NCBI GenBank assembly: GCA_022013615.1
Contig: JAKLQB010000809.1
Location: 1-15,386 of the forward strand
From: Desulfobacterales bacterium
GTDB taxonomy: Bacteria > Desulfobacterota > DSM-4660 > Desulfatiglandales > Desulfatiglandaceae
DNA length: 15,386 bases
Direction of reading: 5' to 3'
The translations under genes and the position numbers were made by a program. Shown piece by piece: positions 1 to 7,484 of the stretch (its first letter is position 1; each line of letters begins with the position of its first letter). The notes beneath the pieces are model-generated. The model was not told where the DNA came from and did not search any database. It saw only the letters and a list, made by a program, of their open reading frames with translations.

Positions 1-177
1 CTGGGAGTCCATATGATTGGCCCGCATGCAACTGACTTAATTGGAGAGGGGACATTGGCAATTCAAATGGGGTGCACTGTAAATGAACTGGCAGAAACAA
101 TTCACGCGCACCCCACGCTCGCTGAGATCATGCTGGAAGCCTCCTATAAGGCACTGGGTAAGGCCTTACATGGATGA
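1..177 (+). CDS. lpd: Dihydrolipoyl dehydrogenase (E3 / glycine cleavage L protein), C-terminal end only
   Basis: Only the last 58 codons lie in the window; the gene starts to the left. The translated end carries the dimerisation-domain signature of dihydrolipoyl dehydrogenases: a G-P-H-A-T-D-L-I-G-E stretch, then H-A-H-P-T-L-A-E, in which the second His and the Glu form the catalytic dyad acting on the disulfide across the subunit interface. The protein reoxidises dihydrolipoyl groups using FAD and NAD+. Stop TGA is at 175-177. Given the threonine/glycine genes that follow, this copy probably serves the glycine cleavage (or reductive glycine) system rather than a 2-oxoacid dehydrogenase, and other gcv genes may lie just upstream; that is inference. 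It converges on kbl with 8 bp between stop codons and no visible terminator. Confidence 0.93.
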   Translation: MGVHMIGPHATDLIGEGTLAIQMGCTVNELAETIHAHPTLAEIMLEASYKALGKALHG

Positions 178-185
178 TTTATGGA

Positions 186-1412
186 TCAACCCTCAAACCC
201 TGATAACACATCCAGCACATTATCGATATCCGCCTGTGTGTGGGCGGCGTTGATCTGAAAGCGGATTGTTTCATCGCCTCTGGGTACTACTGGAAATGTC
301 AGGCCCACTACCAGAACGCCCTTTTCAAACAGGTACTCCACCATCTTATGTGTCTTAGTAGTGTCTCTCACCAGCAACGGGACAACCGCGTGGGGCCCTG
401 GTATGGATTCCAGGCCGAGCGCGGTGATACCCTGACGGAATTGACCAACCCTTTCCTTAAGGTTTTTTAACCTTTCCAACCCTTCCTGGCTATCGCAGAT
501 ATCAATTGCCTTCATTGCTGCAGCGCAATCTGCCACACTTAATGGATTGGTATAGATGTATGTATCAGCTTTCTGCCGGACAGCTTCAACTACTGCCTGG
601 CTTGCAGCAATAAAACCACCATTTACGCCAAATGCCTTGCCAAAGGTTCCGATTATCACATCGGACTGTGTGCCGGTATAATCAGCCGTGCCCCGACCGA
701 TTCTACCGTAGGCTCCGATACCGTGAGAATCATCAACAACGGTAATAACGCCGTCTTTAAATCTGTCGTGATAAGGTACGGCGATTTTTTCAATCTCGTC
801 AATAGGCGCATAGTCGCCGCGCATGCTGAAAATCCCATCGAAAATGATAACCACTCGTTCAATATCTTCAGGAACGGCCTCCAGACATTTTTTCAGGGAG
901 TCCATATCGTTGTGTGCATAAATCCCTTTATTGGAACTGGGAACATTGGCAATTCTCATGGCCCGGATAATGCTGTTGTGATTGAGCTGGTCTCCAATCC
1001 AATGGGTCTGTTTGTTTGCAATAGCCAGCGCGAATCCACAATTGGCCGTGTAAGCGGAGTTGAAAATCTTTGCAGCGGGTTTGTCCACAAAACGGGCAAT
1101 TCTTTCCTCCAGGGCCACGTGATGCGAAAACGTACCGTCAATAAAGCGTACTGCGCCGGGACCAACACCGAACTGTTTGGTGGCAACATCTGCTGCTTCA
1201 ATCAGTCCCGGGTGGTTGGATAATTACAGGTAACTGTTAGAGTTCATCCGGATAAATTCCCGGTCAACTCCCTGCAACTTATATCTGGGCCCTTTTTTAC
1301 CTGCTGGAGGCATGTAATCAACGATAATTCGCTCCGGGCTCTTGGTCCGCCCCTCCGCCTGTAATGCTTCAATTTCCTTCATCAATGAATGATCTAGTTT
1401 TTCAAGTGCCAT
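186..1412 (-). pseudogene. kbl: 2-amino-3-ketobutyrate CoA ligase (glycine C-acetyltransferase) interrupted by an in-frame TAA
   Basis: Fold-type I PLP enzyme of the alpha-oxoamine synthase family. It splits 2-amino-3-ketobutyrate with CoA into glycine and acetyl-CoA, directly after Tdh. From ATG 1410-1412 (SD GGGAG at 1421-1425) one frame of 408 codons runs to TGA at 186-188, close to the usual 400 aa, with a single TAA at 1224-1226 (codon 63). Around it the translation is N-S-Y-L-stop-L-S-N-H-P; E. coli Kbl has N-N-Y-L-G-L-A-N-H-P, so the stop sits at a conserved Gly. There is no frame change. Downstream the enzyme looks intact: D-D-S-H near residues 227-230 and the PLP lysine in G-T-F-G-K-A-F-G at about K259. 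It could be a recent pseudogene, a sequence error, or readthrough. GGN to TAA needs at least two substitutions. The neighbouring tdh supports Kbl over other family members. Confidence 0.85.
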
Positions 1413-1437
1413 ACTTTTTTCTCCCTTTTCTGTAACA

Positions 1438-1503
1438 TCTCAATAAGTCCGGGCATTCCGACTTCTTCCCCCTTTTGAAAAGGGGGATTGAGGGGGATTT
1501 TTC
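1438..1503. repeat. Dispersed GC-rich intergenic repeat between tdh and kbl
   Basis: The 148-bp tdh-kbl gap contains two repeat modules. First, CTCAATAAGTCCGGGCA at 1438-1454 is almost the same as the left arm of the palindrome at 9656. Second, a perfect palindrome CCCCCTTTTGAAAAGGGGG at 1468-1486 is followed by ATTGAGGGGGATTTTT; the same unit occurs in opposite orientation at 4641-4682. The G/C stem could form a hairpin in transcripts of either strand and might weaken read-through from tdh into kbl. No transposase or clear target duplication is visible. Confidence 0.6.
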
Positions 1504-1560
1504 AAATTCTTATTGAAAATTTATCCTTTTCTCCTCTATACCCATTGATCTTCATATATT

Positions 1561-2601
1561 TTACTCATCAGCCCAGTTCAGGATCACCTTGCCCGACTGC
1601 CCTGATCGCATGACCTCAAAGCCTTTTTCATACTCAGTGTAATGAAAATGGTGTGTGATGATCGGTGTAATGTCAAGACCTGTTTGAATCATGGAAGTCA
1701 TCTTATACCAGGTTTCGTACATTTCACGCCCGTAAATCCCCTTTATGGTGAGACCGTTAAAAATGACAATGTCCCAGTCGATAACCGTGTTTCCGGGCAG
1801 AATTCCCAAAAGGGCAACTTTACCACCGTGGCACATATTGGCCAGCATGGATCGAAAGGCCGCGGGATTGCCCGACATCTCCAGACCCACATCGAAACCT
1901 TCCTTCATACCCAATTTTTTCTGAGAGTTCTCAATCGTTTCTTTTCGAACGTCCAGGGTAAGGGTTGCGCCCATTTTCTTTGCCAATTCCAGTCTGTAAG
2001 GGTTCACATCCGTCACCACCACAAAACGTGCACCTGCGTGCCTGGCAATGGCAGCAGCCATACAACCGATGGGTCCGGCGCCGGTAATCAGCACGTCCTC
2101 GCCCAACACATCAAAGGAGAGCGCAGTATGCGTGGCATTTCCCAGCGGATCAAAACAAGATAGGACATCCAAGGGGATATTTTGGTCGCAGTACCAGACA
2201 TTTGCAACCGGTATTGACAGATACTCGGCAAAGGCACCGTGGCGATTGACACCAACTCCACTCGTTTTCATACAGAGATGCCTTCTGCCCGCCAAACAGT
2301 TTCGGCAACGTCCGCATACCAGGTGCCCCTCACCGGACACAAGATCGCCCGATCTGAAGTCATGAACGTTATTTCCGATCTCTACTACCCTACCGACAAA
2401 CTCGTGCCCAACGTGCATGGGCACCATGATGGTTTTCTGTGCCCATTCATCCCAGTTGTAAATGTGCACGTCAGTGCCACAAATCGCTGTCTTGTGGATT
2501 TTTATCAACACATCATTGATCCCGATTCCCGGGACAGGCACTTCTTCCAACCAAAGGCCGGGCTCTGATGTTGTTTTCACTAACGCTTTCATTTTGGTCA
2601 T
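1561..2601 (-). CDS. tdh: L-threonine 3-dehydrogenase
   Basis: Zinc-dependent, NAD-linked medium-chain dehydrogenase of 346 aa (E. coli Tdh has 341). It oxidises L-threonine to 2-amino-3-ketobutyrate, the substrate of the Kbl encoded downstream. Visible features: [13 protein letters not shown] near residues 38-50, with Cys41 the expected catalytic zinc ligand; G-H-E at 66-68; four structural-zinc cysteines at 96, 99, 102 and 110; and a nucleotide-binding G-A-G-P-I-G motif in the middle. ATG at 2599-2601 has a strong SD, AAGGAG (2609-2614), 7 nt upstream. The next in-frame Met is residue 4, so the start is certain to within a few codons. tdh and kbl are on one strand 148 bp apart and were probably co-transcribed. 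If kbl is dead, Tdh product would break down to aminoacetone unless another Kbl exists. Confidence 0.96.
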   Translation of the reverse strand: MTKMKALVKTTSEPGLWLEEVPVPGIGINDVLIKIHKTAICGTDVHIYNWDEWAQKTIMVPMHVGHEFVGRVVEIGNNVHDFRSGDLVSGEGHLVCGRCRNCLAGRRHLCMKTSGVGVNRHGAFAEYLSIPVANVWYCDQNIPLDVLSCFDPLGNATHTALSFDVLGEDVLITGAGPIGCMAAAIARHAGARFVVVTDVNPYRLELAKKMGATLTLDVRKETIENSQKKLGMKEGFDVGLEMSGNPAAFRSMLANMCHGGKVALLGILPGNTVIDWDIVIFNGLTIKGIYGREMYETWYKMTSMIQTGLDITPIITHHFHYTEYEKGFEVMRSGQSGKVILNWADE

Positions 2602-3217
2602 AGTTAGTCTCCTTGTTTTCAGGGCTTGAATTTTACCCGAACGGACCGCCTTAAGATATATCTAACCGTTCACGGATCCAGAGTTAAGGGTTCACAAAAA
2701 ATTAAGCCGCTGATTCGTAGGTTTTGAAGGACGCACCCGTGCTGCCATTGGTGGTTTCATCCCGCCTTACGTCTGGCGGGTTAGCCTACGAGCGAGGTCT
2801 ACGAAAGAAAGGTAACCTTGAACGGTGAACCCTGAACCTGTAAACGAATACAGATATCTTGCTCAGAATTCATCTTTTCCAAGCAGCATTTCCGTATAGA
2901 GATATTATACTAAAGAATAGTATCCCAAATATCATGCTCTGTAAAGTGAAGGGTCGGGCGATAGCGAGTCGAGTATGGAGAGGGTGAGTTCTTTTGCCAG
3001 GACACCCTCGATGAAGTGTAGCTGTTTAACTGGGATTCAGCCAATCGTATTGTTTGGTTTGGATCAAAGTGTTTCGACTTGTGCGATTAGATGTAACTCA
3101 CTGAACATTATCAACTTGTAGGGTGGACTGAGCGATTTTAATCCAATTGGTTTCGCTAATTTCACATAGTTTTCATACCAACTCACCATCGTTTTGTCAC
3201 TCAACCATTACTAACTA
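2602..3217. other. 616-bp stretch without a recognisable gene
   Basis: No frame on either strand gave a protein I recognise. Contents: the tdh ribosome-binding site (2609-2614); a 10-bp palindrome AGATATATCT at 2654-2663 flanked by GAACGG (2639-2644) and CCGTTC (2666-2671), in operator position for tdh; a nested palindromic region at 2665-2826; and a hairpin-forming pair GAGGGTG (2980-2986) / CACCCTC (3003-3009). From about 3010 to 3217 the sequence is AT-richer with stops in all frames, possibly decayed upstream sequence of the racemase remnant. Confidence 0.6.
2665..2826. repeat. Nested inverted repeats, possible MITE-like element
   Basis: Three pairs of arms are nested: ACCGTTCA (2665-2672) with TGAACGGT (2819-2826); TCGTAGG (2715-2721) with CCTACGA (2785-2791); and a hairpin CCCGCC (2761-2766) / GGCGGG (2775-2780) with an 8-nt loop. 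The arms are short and the spacing between levels is loose, so a single folded element is plausible but unproven. No ORF lies inside. Confidence 0.35.
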
Positions 3218-3576
3218 GGCGGAATGAATTGGGAATCTTCAGCGAGTATTACCGAATAATCAATGAAAAAGCGAGAAAAAGGCTGGGCGGATTGTACTCA
3301 GCCAAGGTATTAGTGTTCAGCGTTAATCGTCAAGAAATAGGTGAATTTGTAAACAGTGTGATTTTTAATGAGCTTTTGTACGGAAAGATCATGGACGAGT
3401 CCAGAAAAAGATTTCTCGAAATAATAGAGGAGTTAAAAGTAGCCGGCACACAGGGTATTATTCTTGGCTGCACCGAAATTCCGCTGTTAATCCGGCAGGA
3501 AGACACTTCAATACCTTTGTTTGACACCTTGATGTTGCATGCCAGCAAAGCCGTGGATCTAGCCCTGGGAGATTAA
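3218..3576 (+). pseudogene. Aspartate/glutamate racemase family remnant (frameshift and internal deletion)
   Basis: Cofactor-independent amino acid racemases of this family are about 230 aa and use two cysteines. Here the N-terminal signature G-G-M-N-W-E-S-S-A is read at 3218-3244. A one-base loss at about 3244 then shifts the frame, and the family sequence resumes as E-Y-Y-R-I-I-N-E (compare W-E-S-T-x-x-Y-Y-R-L-I-N-E in intact members). After L-G-G-L-Y-S-A-K-V-L-V-F-S-V the sequence jumps to the C-terminal third, so roughly 110-120 residues are missing in frame, including the first catalytic Cys (C-T-N-T-M-H-K motif). The second one, I-L-G-C-T-E-I, remains near 3468-3480. Upstream of G-G-M an in-frame stop replaces the usual first residues. 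A TTG-started 115-aa frame (3229-3576) is open but cannot be an active racemase. Family assignment is from remembered motifs. Confidence 0.85.
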
Positions 3577-3599
3577 ATTTTAAGGAATTTAATTTAATC

Positions 3600-3628
3600 T
3601 TGTTTTATCCTGTAATCCTGTCTAAAAT
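3600..3628 (+). promoter_or_regulatory. Candidate sigma-70 promoter for serA
   Basis: TTGTTT (3600-3605), a 17-nt spacer, then TAAAAT (3623-3628), which is 41 nt upstream of the serA ATG and leaves a leader of about 35 nt. It is the best -35/-10 pair in the 93-bp gap between the racemase remnant and serA. The same stretch (ATCCTGTAATCCTGTC) resembles a simple internal duplication, so the match could be fortuitous. Confidence 0.4.
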
Positions 3629-3669
3629 TCTTCTTAATAAATGAACTATTACGATTTGAGGGGGTAAAC

Positions 3670-4617
3670 ATGAAAGTTTTAGTATCAGATTCAATGTCAG
3701 AGGTAGGCGTCGAGGTCCTGAGAGATGCCGGGATTGAAGTTGACGTCAAGACCGGGCTAAAGCCCGAAGAACTCAAGGCCATTATCGGGAATTACGAAGG
3801 CCTGCTCGTTCGCTCGGCCACCAAGGTAACACCCGAATTACTGGCCGCGGCAGACAAACTTAAAGCCATTGCCAGGGCCGGCACCGGTGTGGACAACATC
3901 GACATCCCGGCCGCCACAGAAAAGGGTGTGGTGGTCATGAATACGCCGGGCCAAAACTCCAATGCCGTGGCGGAGCTGACCATCGGACTGATGCTGGCCC
4001 TTAGCCGTAACATCACTCAGGGCACATCCAGTCTCAAGGCATGTCAGTGGGAAAAGAAGGCCCTCATGGGCCACGAGGTGGGAGGCAAGACGCTGGGCCT
4101 GATCGGCATTGGTAACATTGGTGCCCTCGTTGTCCGGGCAGCCCAGGGGCTCAGGATGAATGTCATAGCCTATGACCCCTTCGTTGAAAACGCCAGGGCC
4201 AAAGACTTGGGCATAGAGCTGCTTGACGACCTGGATGAACTATTAGGACAGGCTGATTACATCAGCCTTCATTTGCCCAAGACAGACCAGACAGCCATGC
4301 TCATTAATGCCCAGCGAATTGACAAGATGAAGGATGGAGCCTATCTCATCTGTGCAGCCCGGGGTGGTATTGTAGATGAGGACGCCCTATGCCAGGCACT
4401 GGGTTCGGGTAAATTGGCAGGTGCAGCCCTGGATGTCTTCGCCACTGAACCGCCGGGTGCATGTGCCCTGCTTGAGTGCCATAACTTTATCTGCACCCCC
4501 CACATTGGCGCATCCACCCACGAAGCCCAGGTGAATGTAGCACGGGCCGCAGGTGAACAAGTGCGCGATTACCTGCTTAAAGGCCAGGCCCGCCATGCTC
4601 TCAACCAGACTTCTTAA
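3670..4617 (+). CDS. serA: D-3-phosphoglycerate dehydrogenase, short form without C-terminal regulatory domains
   Basis: NAD-dependent 2-hydroxyacid dehydrogenase of 315 aa that interconverts 3-phosphoglycerate and 3-phosphohydroxypyruvate, the first step of the phosphorylated serine pathway. The N-terminal half holds the substrate domain. The nucleotide-binding motif G-I-G-N-I-G is at 146-151, with the NAD-selecting acidic residue in Y-D-P (Asp169). The catalytic triad is visible: Arg231 (A-A-R-G-G), Glu260 (A-T-E-P-P) and His278 (T-P-H-I-G-A-S-T). The protein stops at A-L-N-Q-T-S, the point where many SerA proteins of about 525 aa enter the ASB and ACT domains, so serine feedback through an ACT domain is not expected. 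ATG at 3670 has SD GAGGGGG (3658-3664). It is the first gene of the serine/glycine cluster, 97 bp before the GcvT-SHMT fusion. Other 2-hydroxyacid dehydrogenase substrates are possible; context favours SerA. Confidence 0.9.
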   Translation: MKVLVSDSMSEVGVEVLRDAGIEVDVKTGLKPEELKAIIGNYEGLLVRSATKVTPELLAAADKLKAIARAGTGVDNIDIPAATEKGVVVMNTPGQNSNAVAELTIGLMLALSRNITQGTSSLKACQWEKKALMGHEVGGKTLGLIGIGNIGALVVRAAQGLRMNVIAYDPFVENARAKDLGIELLDDLDELLGQADYISLHLPKTDQTAMLINAQRIDKMKDGAYLICAARGGIVDEDALCQALGSGKLAGAALDVFATEPPGACALLECHNFICTPHIGASTHEAQVNVARAAGEQVRDYLLKGQARHALNQTS

Positions 4618-4640
4618 GCAGAACTTTGTTGACAGGATGA

Positions 4641-4682
4641 AAAAATCCCCCTCAATCCCCCTTTGCAAAAGGGGGGAAGGGG
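4641..4682. repeat. Second copy of the CCCCCTCAATCCCCC repeat, inverted relative to 1463-1503
   Basis: In the 97-bp serA-gcvT gap, AAAAATCCCCCTCAATCCCC (4641-4660) leads into CCCCCTTT-GC-AAAAGGGGG (4657-4675). This is the reverse complement of the unit between tdh and kbl, with a few differences around the loop. It begins about 24 bp after the serA stop and ends about 20 bp before the ribosome-binding site of the next gene, so it would lie in any serA-gcvT transcript as a hairpin. Confidence 0.65.
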
Positions 4683-4700
4683 GAGGGATTCTATTGATGA

Positions 4701-4707
4701 AAAGAGG
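4701..4707 (+). promoter_or_regulatory. Ribosome-binding site that fixes the GTG start of the GcvT-SHMT fusion
   Basis: AAAGAGG sits 7 nt upstream of GTG 4715. A nearby ATG at 4708 is in another frame, and no in-frame ATG precedes the conserved GcvT N-terminus, so GTG is the likely start. Confidence 0.65.
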
Positions 4708-4714
4708 ATGAGCG

Positions 4715-7366
4715 GTGAACGAACTGAAACGAACTATTTTTTACGATCGGCACAAGGGCCTGGGCGCTAAAATAGTGGAATTCGGAGGGTGGGAGATGCC
4801 GATCCAATACCCTTCAGGTATTGTGGAGGAACATCTGGCCACCCGTAAGGGGGCGGGGCTCTTCGATATCTCCCACATGGGTAGATTCATTGTCCGCGGG
4901 ACAGCGGCGGTCAAGTTTCTCCAGCACGCCTTGACCAACAACGTTGATGCACTTGATCTGAGAGAAACGGGTGCACAGTACACACTCATTTCCAATGAAA
5001 CAGGCGGAGCTGTGGACGATGCTTATCTGTATAATTTCGTCGAGGGAGAGTATCTCCTGGTGGTCAATGCAGCCAACCGCGAAAAAGACTGGAAGCACCT
5101 GCAATCACTCATAGAGGACTTCAGCGACGTTGACCTGAAGGACTGTACTGAAGAGATAGTCATGCTTGCACTACAGGGACCCATATCGCGCAAACTGCTG
5201 GTGGATGTCATCCAGTCAGGCCGACTCCCGGAACCCATTCGAAATTCCGTAAGCACCGTAACTATCGAAGGGGTCCAGGTAAAGGTGGCCCGCACTGGCT
5301 ACACTGGCGAACCTCTGTGCTTTGAGCTCTTTGCCAGCCGAGAAAATGGCCTGATACTTTGGGACCTGCTTTTGGCCAAGGGAGCAACGCCCATAGGATT
5401 AGGCGCGCGGGATACACTTCGGCTGGAAGCCGGTCTACCCCTTTACGGTCATGAGCTGGGCCAAGATCCTGATGACAAGGAAATACCCACCCTGGCCTGT
5501 CCTTTGACAAAATTCGCAGTGAGCTTTTCGCCATTAAAAGGCGAATTCGTGGGCAGGGCAGCTTTGGTTAGACAGTTTGAGGCCCTCTCAAAAATTATCT
5601 CACGTGATTACTCGCGAATTTCCGATTTGCCCCGCATGATCAGACCGATCGCGGTGGCTGGTCGCGGCATTGCCCGTGGTGGTGCCAGGGTTTTTAAGGA
5701 CGAAAGACACATCGGTCACGTCACCAGCGGCACTATGGTCCCTTTGTGGACGGTAGAGGGCGAAGGGCTCTCCTCAGCACAGACAGACAAACACCAGTTG
5801 CGGTCTATCTGTCTGGCATACATCGACAGTAACATCATTGACGACGAGAAGGTCACTATTGAGATACGTGGCAAGTCAGTTGATGCCGTGGTTGTTCCTT
5901 TTCACTTACGCAGCGATGCTCCACCATATGCCCGCCCCATTTTATATGATCACAAATTACCACCTGTGCAACTCCCGACCGGTGCTGTTAAGGCCAAAGT
6001 TCTCCGTTTGATCGAGAAGACCGTTGAAAACACTCGGTGGCGACAACTGGATTGCATCAACCTTATCCCATCAGAGATGACAATATCGCCAATGGTTCGA
6101 CTGCTGTCTGTGATGGATCCGGCCTTCCGGTATGCCGAACACAGAGAAGCAAAGGCGTTCTATGACGCTGACATCTTCTATTATCAGGGCACCGAGTTTA
6201 TCTGTGAAGTTGAGCAGCTTTTGGAAAAAGAGATGCTAAAATTTCTTGGCTGCAATGAGGTCGAGATGCGAGTTGTGAGTGGACAGATGGCAAACACGGC
6301 CGTGTTCAGTGCAATGCTTGATTACATTAACCGCTCAGACCGCAAATGCGAACCGAGGCGGATCCGCCGGGTGATGAACAACCACATCGGCAAAGGTGGC
6401 CATCTCAGCGCTCAGCCAATGGGCGCGCTCAGAGACTTTGTTGCCCGAGACCCGCAAACGGAGCGTCCGGCCGTGGTGAACTTCCCTGTTTTGGCCGAGA
6501 ATCCATACAAGGTCGACGTGCCGACTACCCTGGAACTGATAGGAAGGTACCGGCCTGAACTCATAATATTCGGAAAAAGTATGGTCCTTCACAAGGAGCC
6601 CGTTACCGAGATCCGTCAGTTCCTGGATGGCCAGGGAATCGATGCAGTGGTGATGTATGACATGGCCCATGTGCTGGGGCTTATTGGCCCTTATTTCCAG
6701 CAACCGTTTAAAGAAGGAGCTGACCTTGTTACCGGCTCGACCCATAAGACTTACTTTGGCACACAACGAGGTGTGGTGGGCAGCAGTTTTCAAGAACATG
6801 AGGAACGTTACGAACTCTGGGAGGCCTTGCGCCGCCGGTCATTTCCCGGGTCAGTATCCAACCATCACCTCGGCACATTGTTAGGACTCCTAATGGCTGC
6901 CTACGAGATGAATCACTTCAAGGACGAGTATCAAACCAGGGTTATTTCCAATGCCAAGGCCTTTGCCCGAGGCCTAAAAGACTGCGATCTGAATGTGGCA
7001 GGGGATCCAACCATTGACTTTACTGAAACACACCAGGTGGTAGTTGATGTGGGTTACGGCCGCGGACCGGAGATTGCCCAGCGACTCGAAGCAAGTAACA
7101 TCATTTGCAACTACCAGGCTGGCCCTGATGAAGAGAGCTTCACGGCGTCCGGGGCGCTGCGACTCGGTGTGTCGGAGATGACTCGCTTTGGTATGCAAAA
7201 AGACGACTTCCGCATCCTGGCCGAACTGATTAAAAAGGTGGTGATGCATGACGCTGATGTTAAGGATCAGGTCAAGTCTCTACGGAAATCATTCCATGAA
7301 TTGCAGTTCTGTTTTCGTGGAGACGAATACGATGACGTTCTTCAGAAGCTGCATGATCTTCTATAA
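4715..7366 (+). CDS. gcvT-glyA: Fusion of glycine cleavage T protein (aminomethyltransferase) and serine hydroxymethyltransferase
   Basis: One 883-aa frame. Residues 1-400 are a whole GcvT: S-H-M-G (53-56), the D-D pair at 101-102 with the expected catalytic Asp, G-A-R-D-T-L-R-L-E-A-G-L (230-241), Y-G-H-E-L, and a C-terminal beta domain with I-G-H-V-T-S-G-T (333-340). After a linker of about 30 residues comes a divergent SHMT (430-845): I-N-L-I-P-S-E (448-454), Y-A-E (473-475), S-G-Q-M-A-N (522-527), G-G-H-L, D-M-A-H (649-652), PLP lysine K678 in S-T-H-K-T, and Arg816 in L-R-L-G for substrate carboxylate. GcvT moves the aminomethyl group from lipoyl-H protein to THF; SHMT joins methylene-THF to glycine, giving serine. 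Fusion suggests local handover of methylene-THF (inference). SHMT similarity to canonical GlyA is partial: the usual G-Y-P-G-K-R-Y-Y-G-G segment is replaced by a longer different one. Start is GTG. Confidence 0.93.
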   Translation: MNELKRTIFYDRHKGLGAKIVEFGGWEMPIQYPSGIVEEHLATRKGAGLFDISHMGRFIVRGTAAVKFLQHALTNNVDALDLRETGAQYTLISNETGGAVDDAYLYNFVEGEYLLVVNAANREKDWKHLQSLIEDFSDVDLKDCTEEIVMLALQGPISRKLLVDVIQSGRLPEPIRNSVSTVTIEGVQVKVARTGYTGEPLCFELFASRENGLILWDLLLAKGATPIGLGARDTLRLEAGLPLYGHELGQDPDDKEIPTLACPLTKFAVSFSPLKGEFVGRAALVRQFEALSKIISRDYSRISDLPRMIRPIAVAGRGIARGGARVFKDERHIGHVTSGTMVPLWTVEGEGLSSAQTDKHQLRSICLAYIDSNIIDDEKVTIEIRGKSVDAVVVPFHLRSDAPPYARPILYDHKLPPVQLPTGAVKAKVLRLIEKTVENTRWRQLDCINLIPSEMTISPMVRLLSVMDPAFRYAEHREAKAFYDADIFYYQGTEFICEVEQLLEKEMLKFLGCNEVEMRVVSGQMANTAVFSAMLDYINRSDRKCEPRRIRRVMNNHIGKGGHLSAQPMGALRDFVARDPQTERPAVVNFPVLAENPYKVDVPTTLELIGRYRPELIIFGKSMVLHKEPVTEIRQFLDGQGIDAVVMYDMAHVLGLIGPYFQQPFKEGADLVTGSTHKTYFGTQRGVVGSSFQEHEERYELWEALRRRSFPGSVSNHHLGTLLGLLMAAYEMNHFKDEYQTRVISNAKAFARGLKDCDLNVAGDPTIDFTETHQVVVDVGYGRGPEIAQRLEASNIICNYQAGPDEESFTASGALRLGVSEMTRFGMQKDDFRILAELIKKVVMHDADVKDQVKSLRKSFHELQFCFRGDEYDDVLQKLHDLL

Positions 7367-7484
7367 GGATTCATTGCATTATTATCTCTCGCAGAGTACA
7401 CATCCGTGTCAATAATAAGGGTGAAAAATCTCTGTGTCCCTATGTTATCTGTGATATAAAAAAACAGGAAATCTTCCAGACACA

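Noticed and set aside
186..1118. Treating the 310-codon downstream part of kbl as a separate gene with its own GTG start
   Set aside because: It lacks the N-terminal part of the enzyme, the upstream 62 codons match that missing part in the same frame, and no SD precedes the GTG.
2980..3009. GAGGGTG/CACCCTC hairpin as a group II intron or transposon end
   Set aside because: No reverse transcriptase, transposase or domain V-like sequence nearby; an isolated 7-bp stem is not enough.
3577..3599. AT-rich inverted repeat TTAAATT/AATTTAA after the racemase remnant, as a terminator
   Set aside because: The stem is only A/T, and no clean T-run follows; it is too weak to call.
4618..4714. Possible glycine or THF riboswitch before the GcvT-SHMT gene
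   Set aside because: The gap is only 97 bp and is mostly the G/C-run repeat; no aptamer-like conserved core was seen.
7420..7460. CTCTGTGTCC-type stretch upstream of the kinase gene, with a vaguely similar stretch near 12135-12175
   Set aside because: Resembles common low-complexity intergenic remnants; similarity between the two places is too poor to call a repeat.
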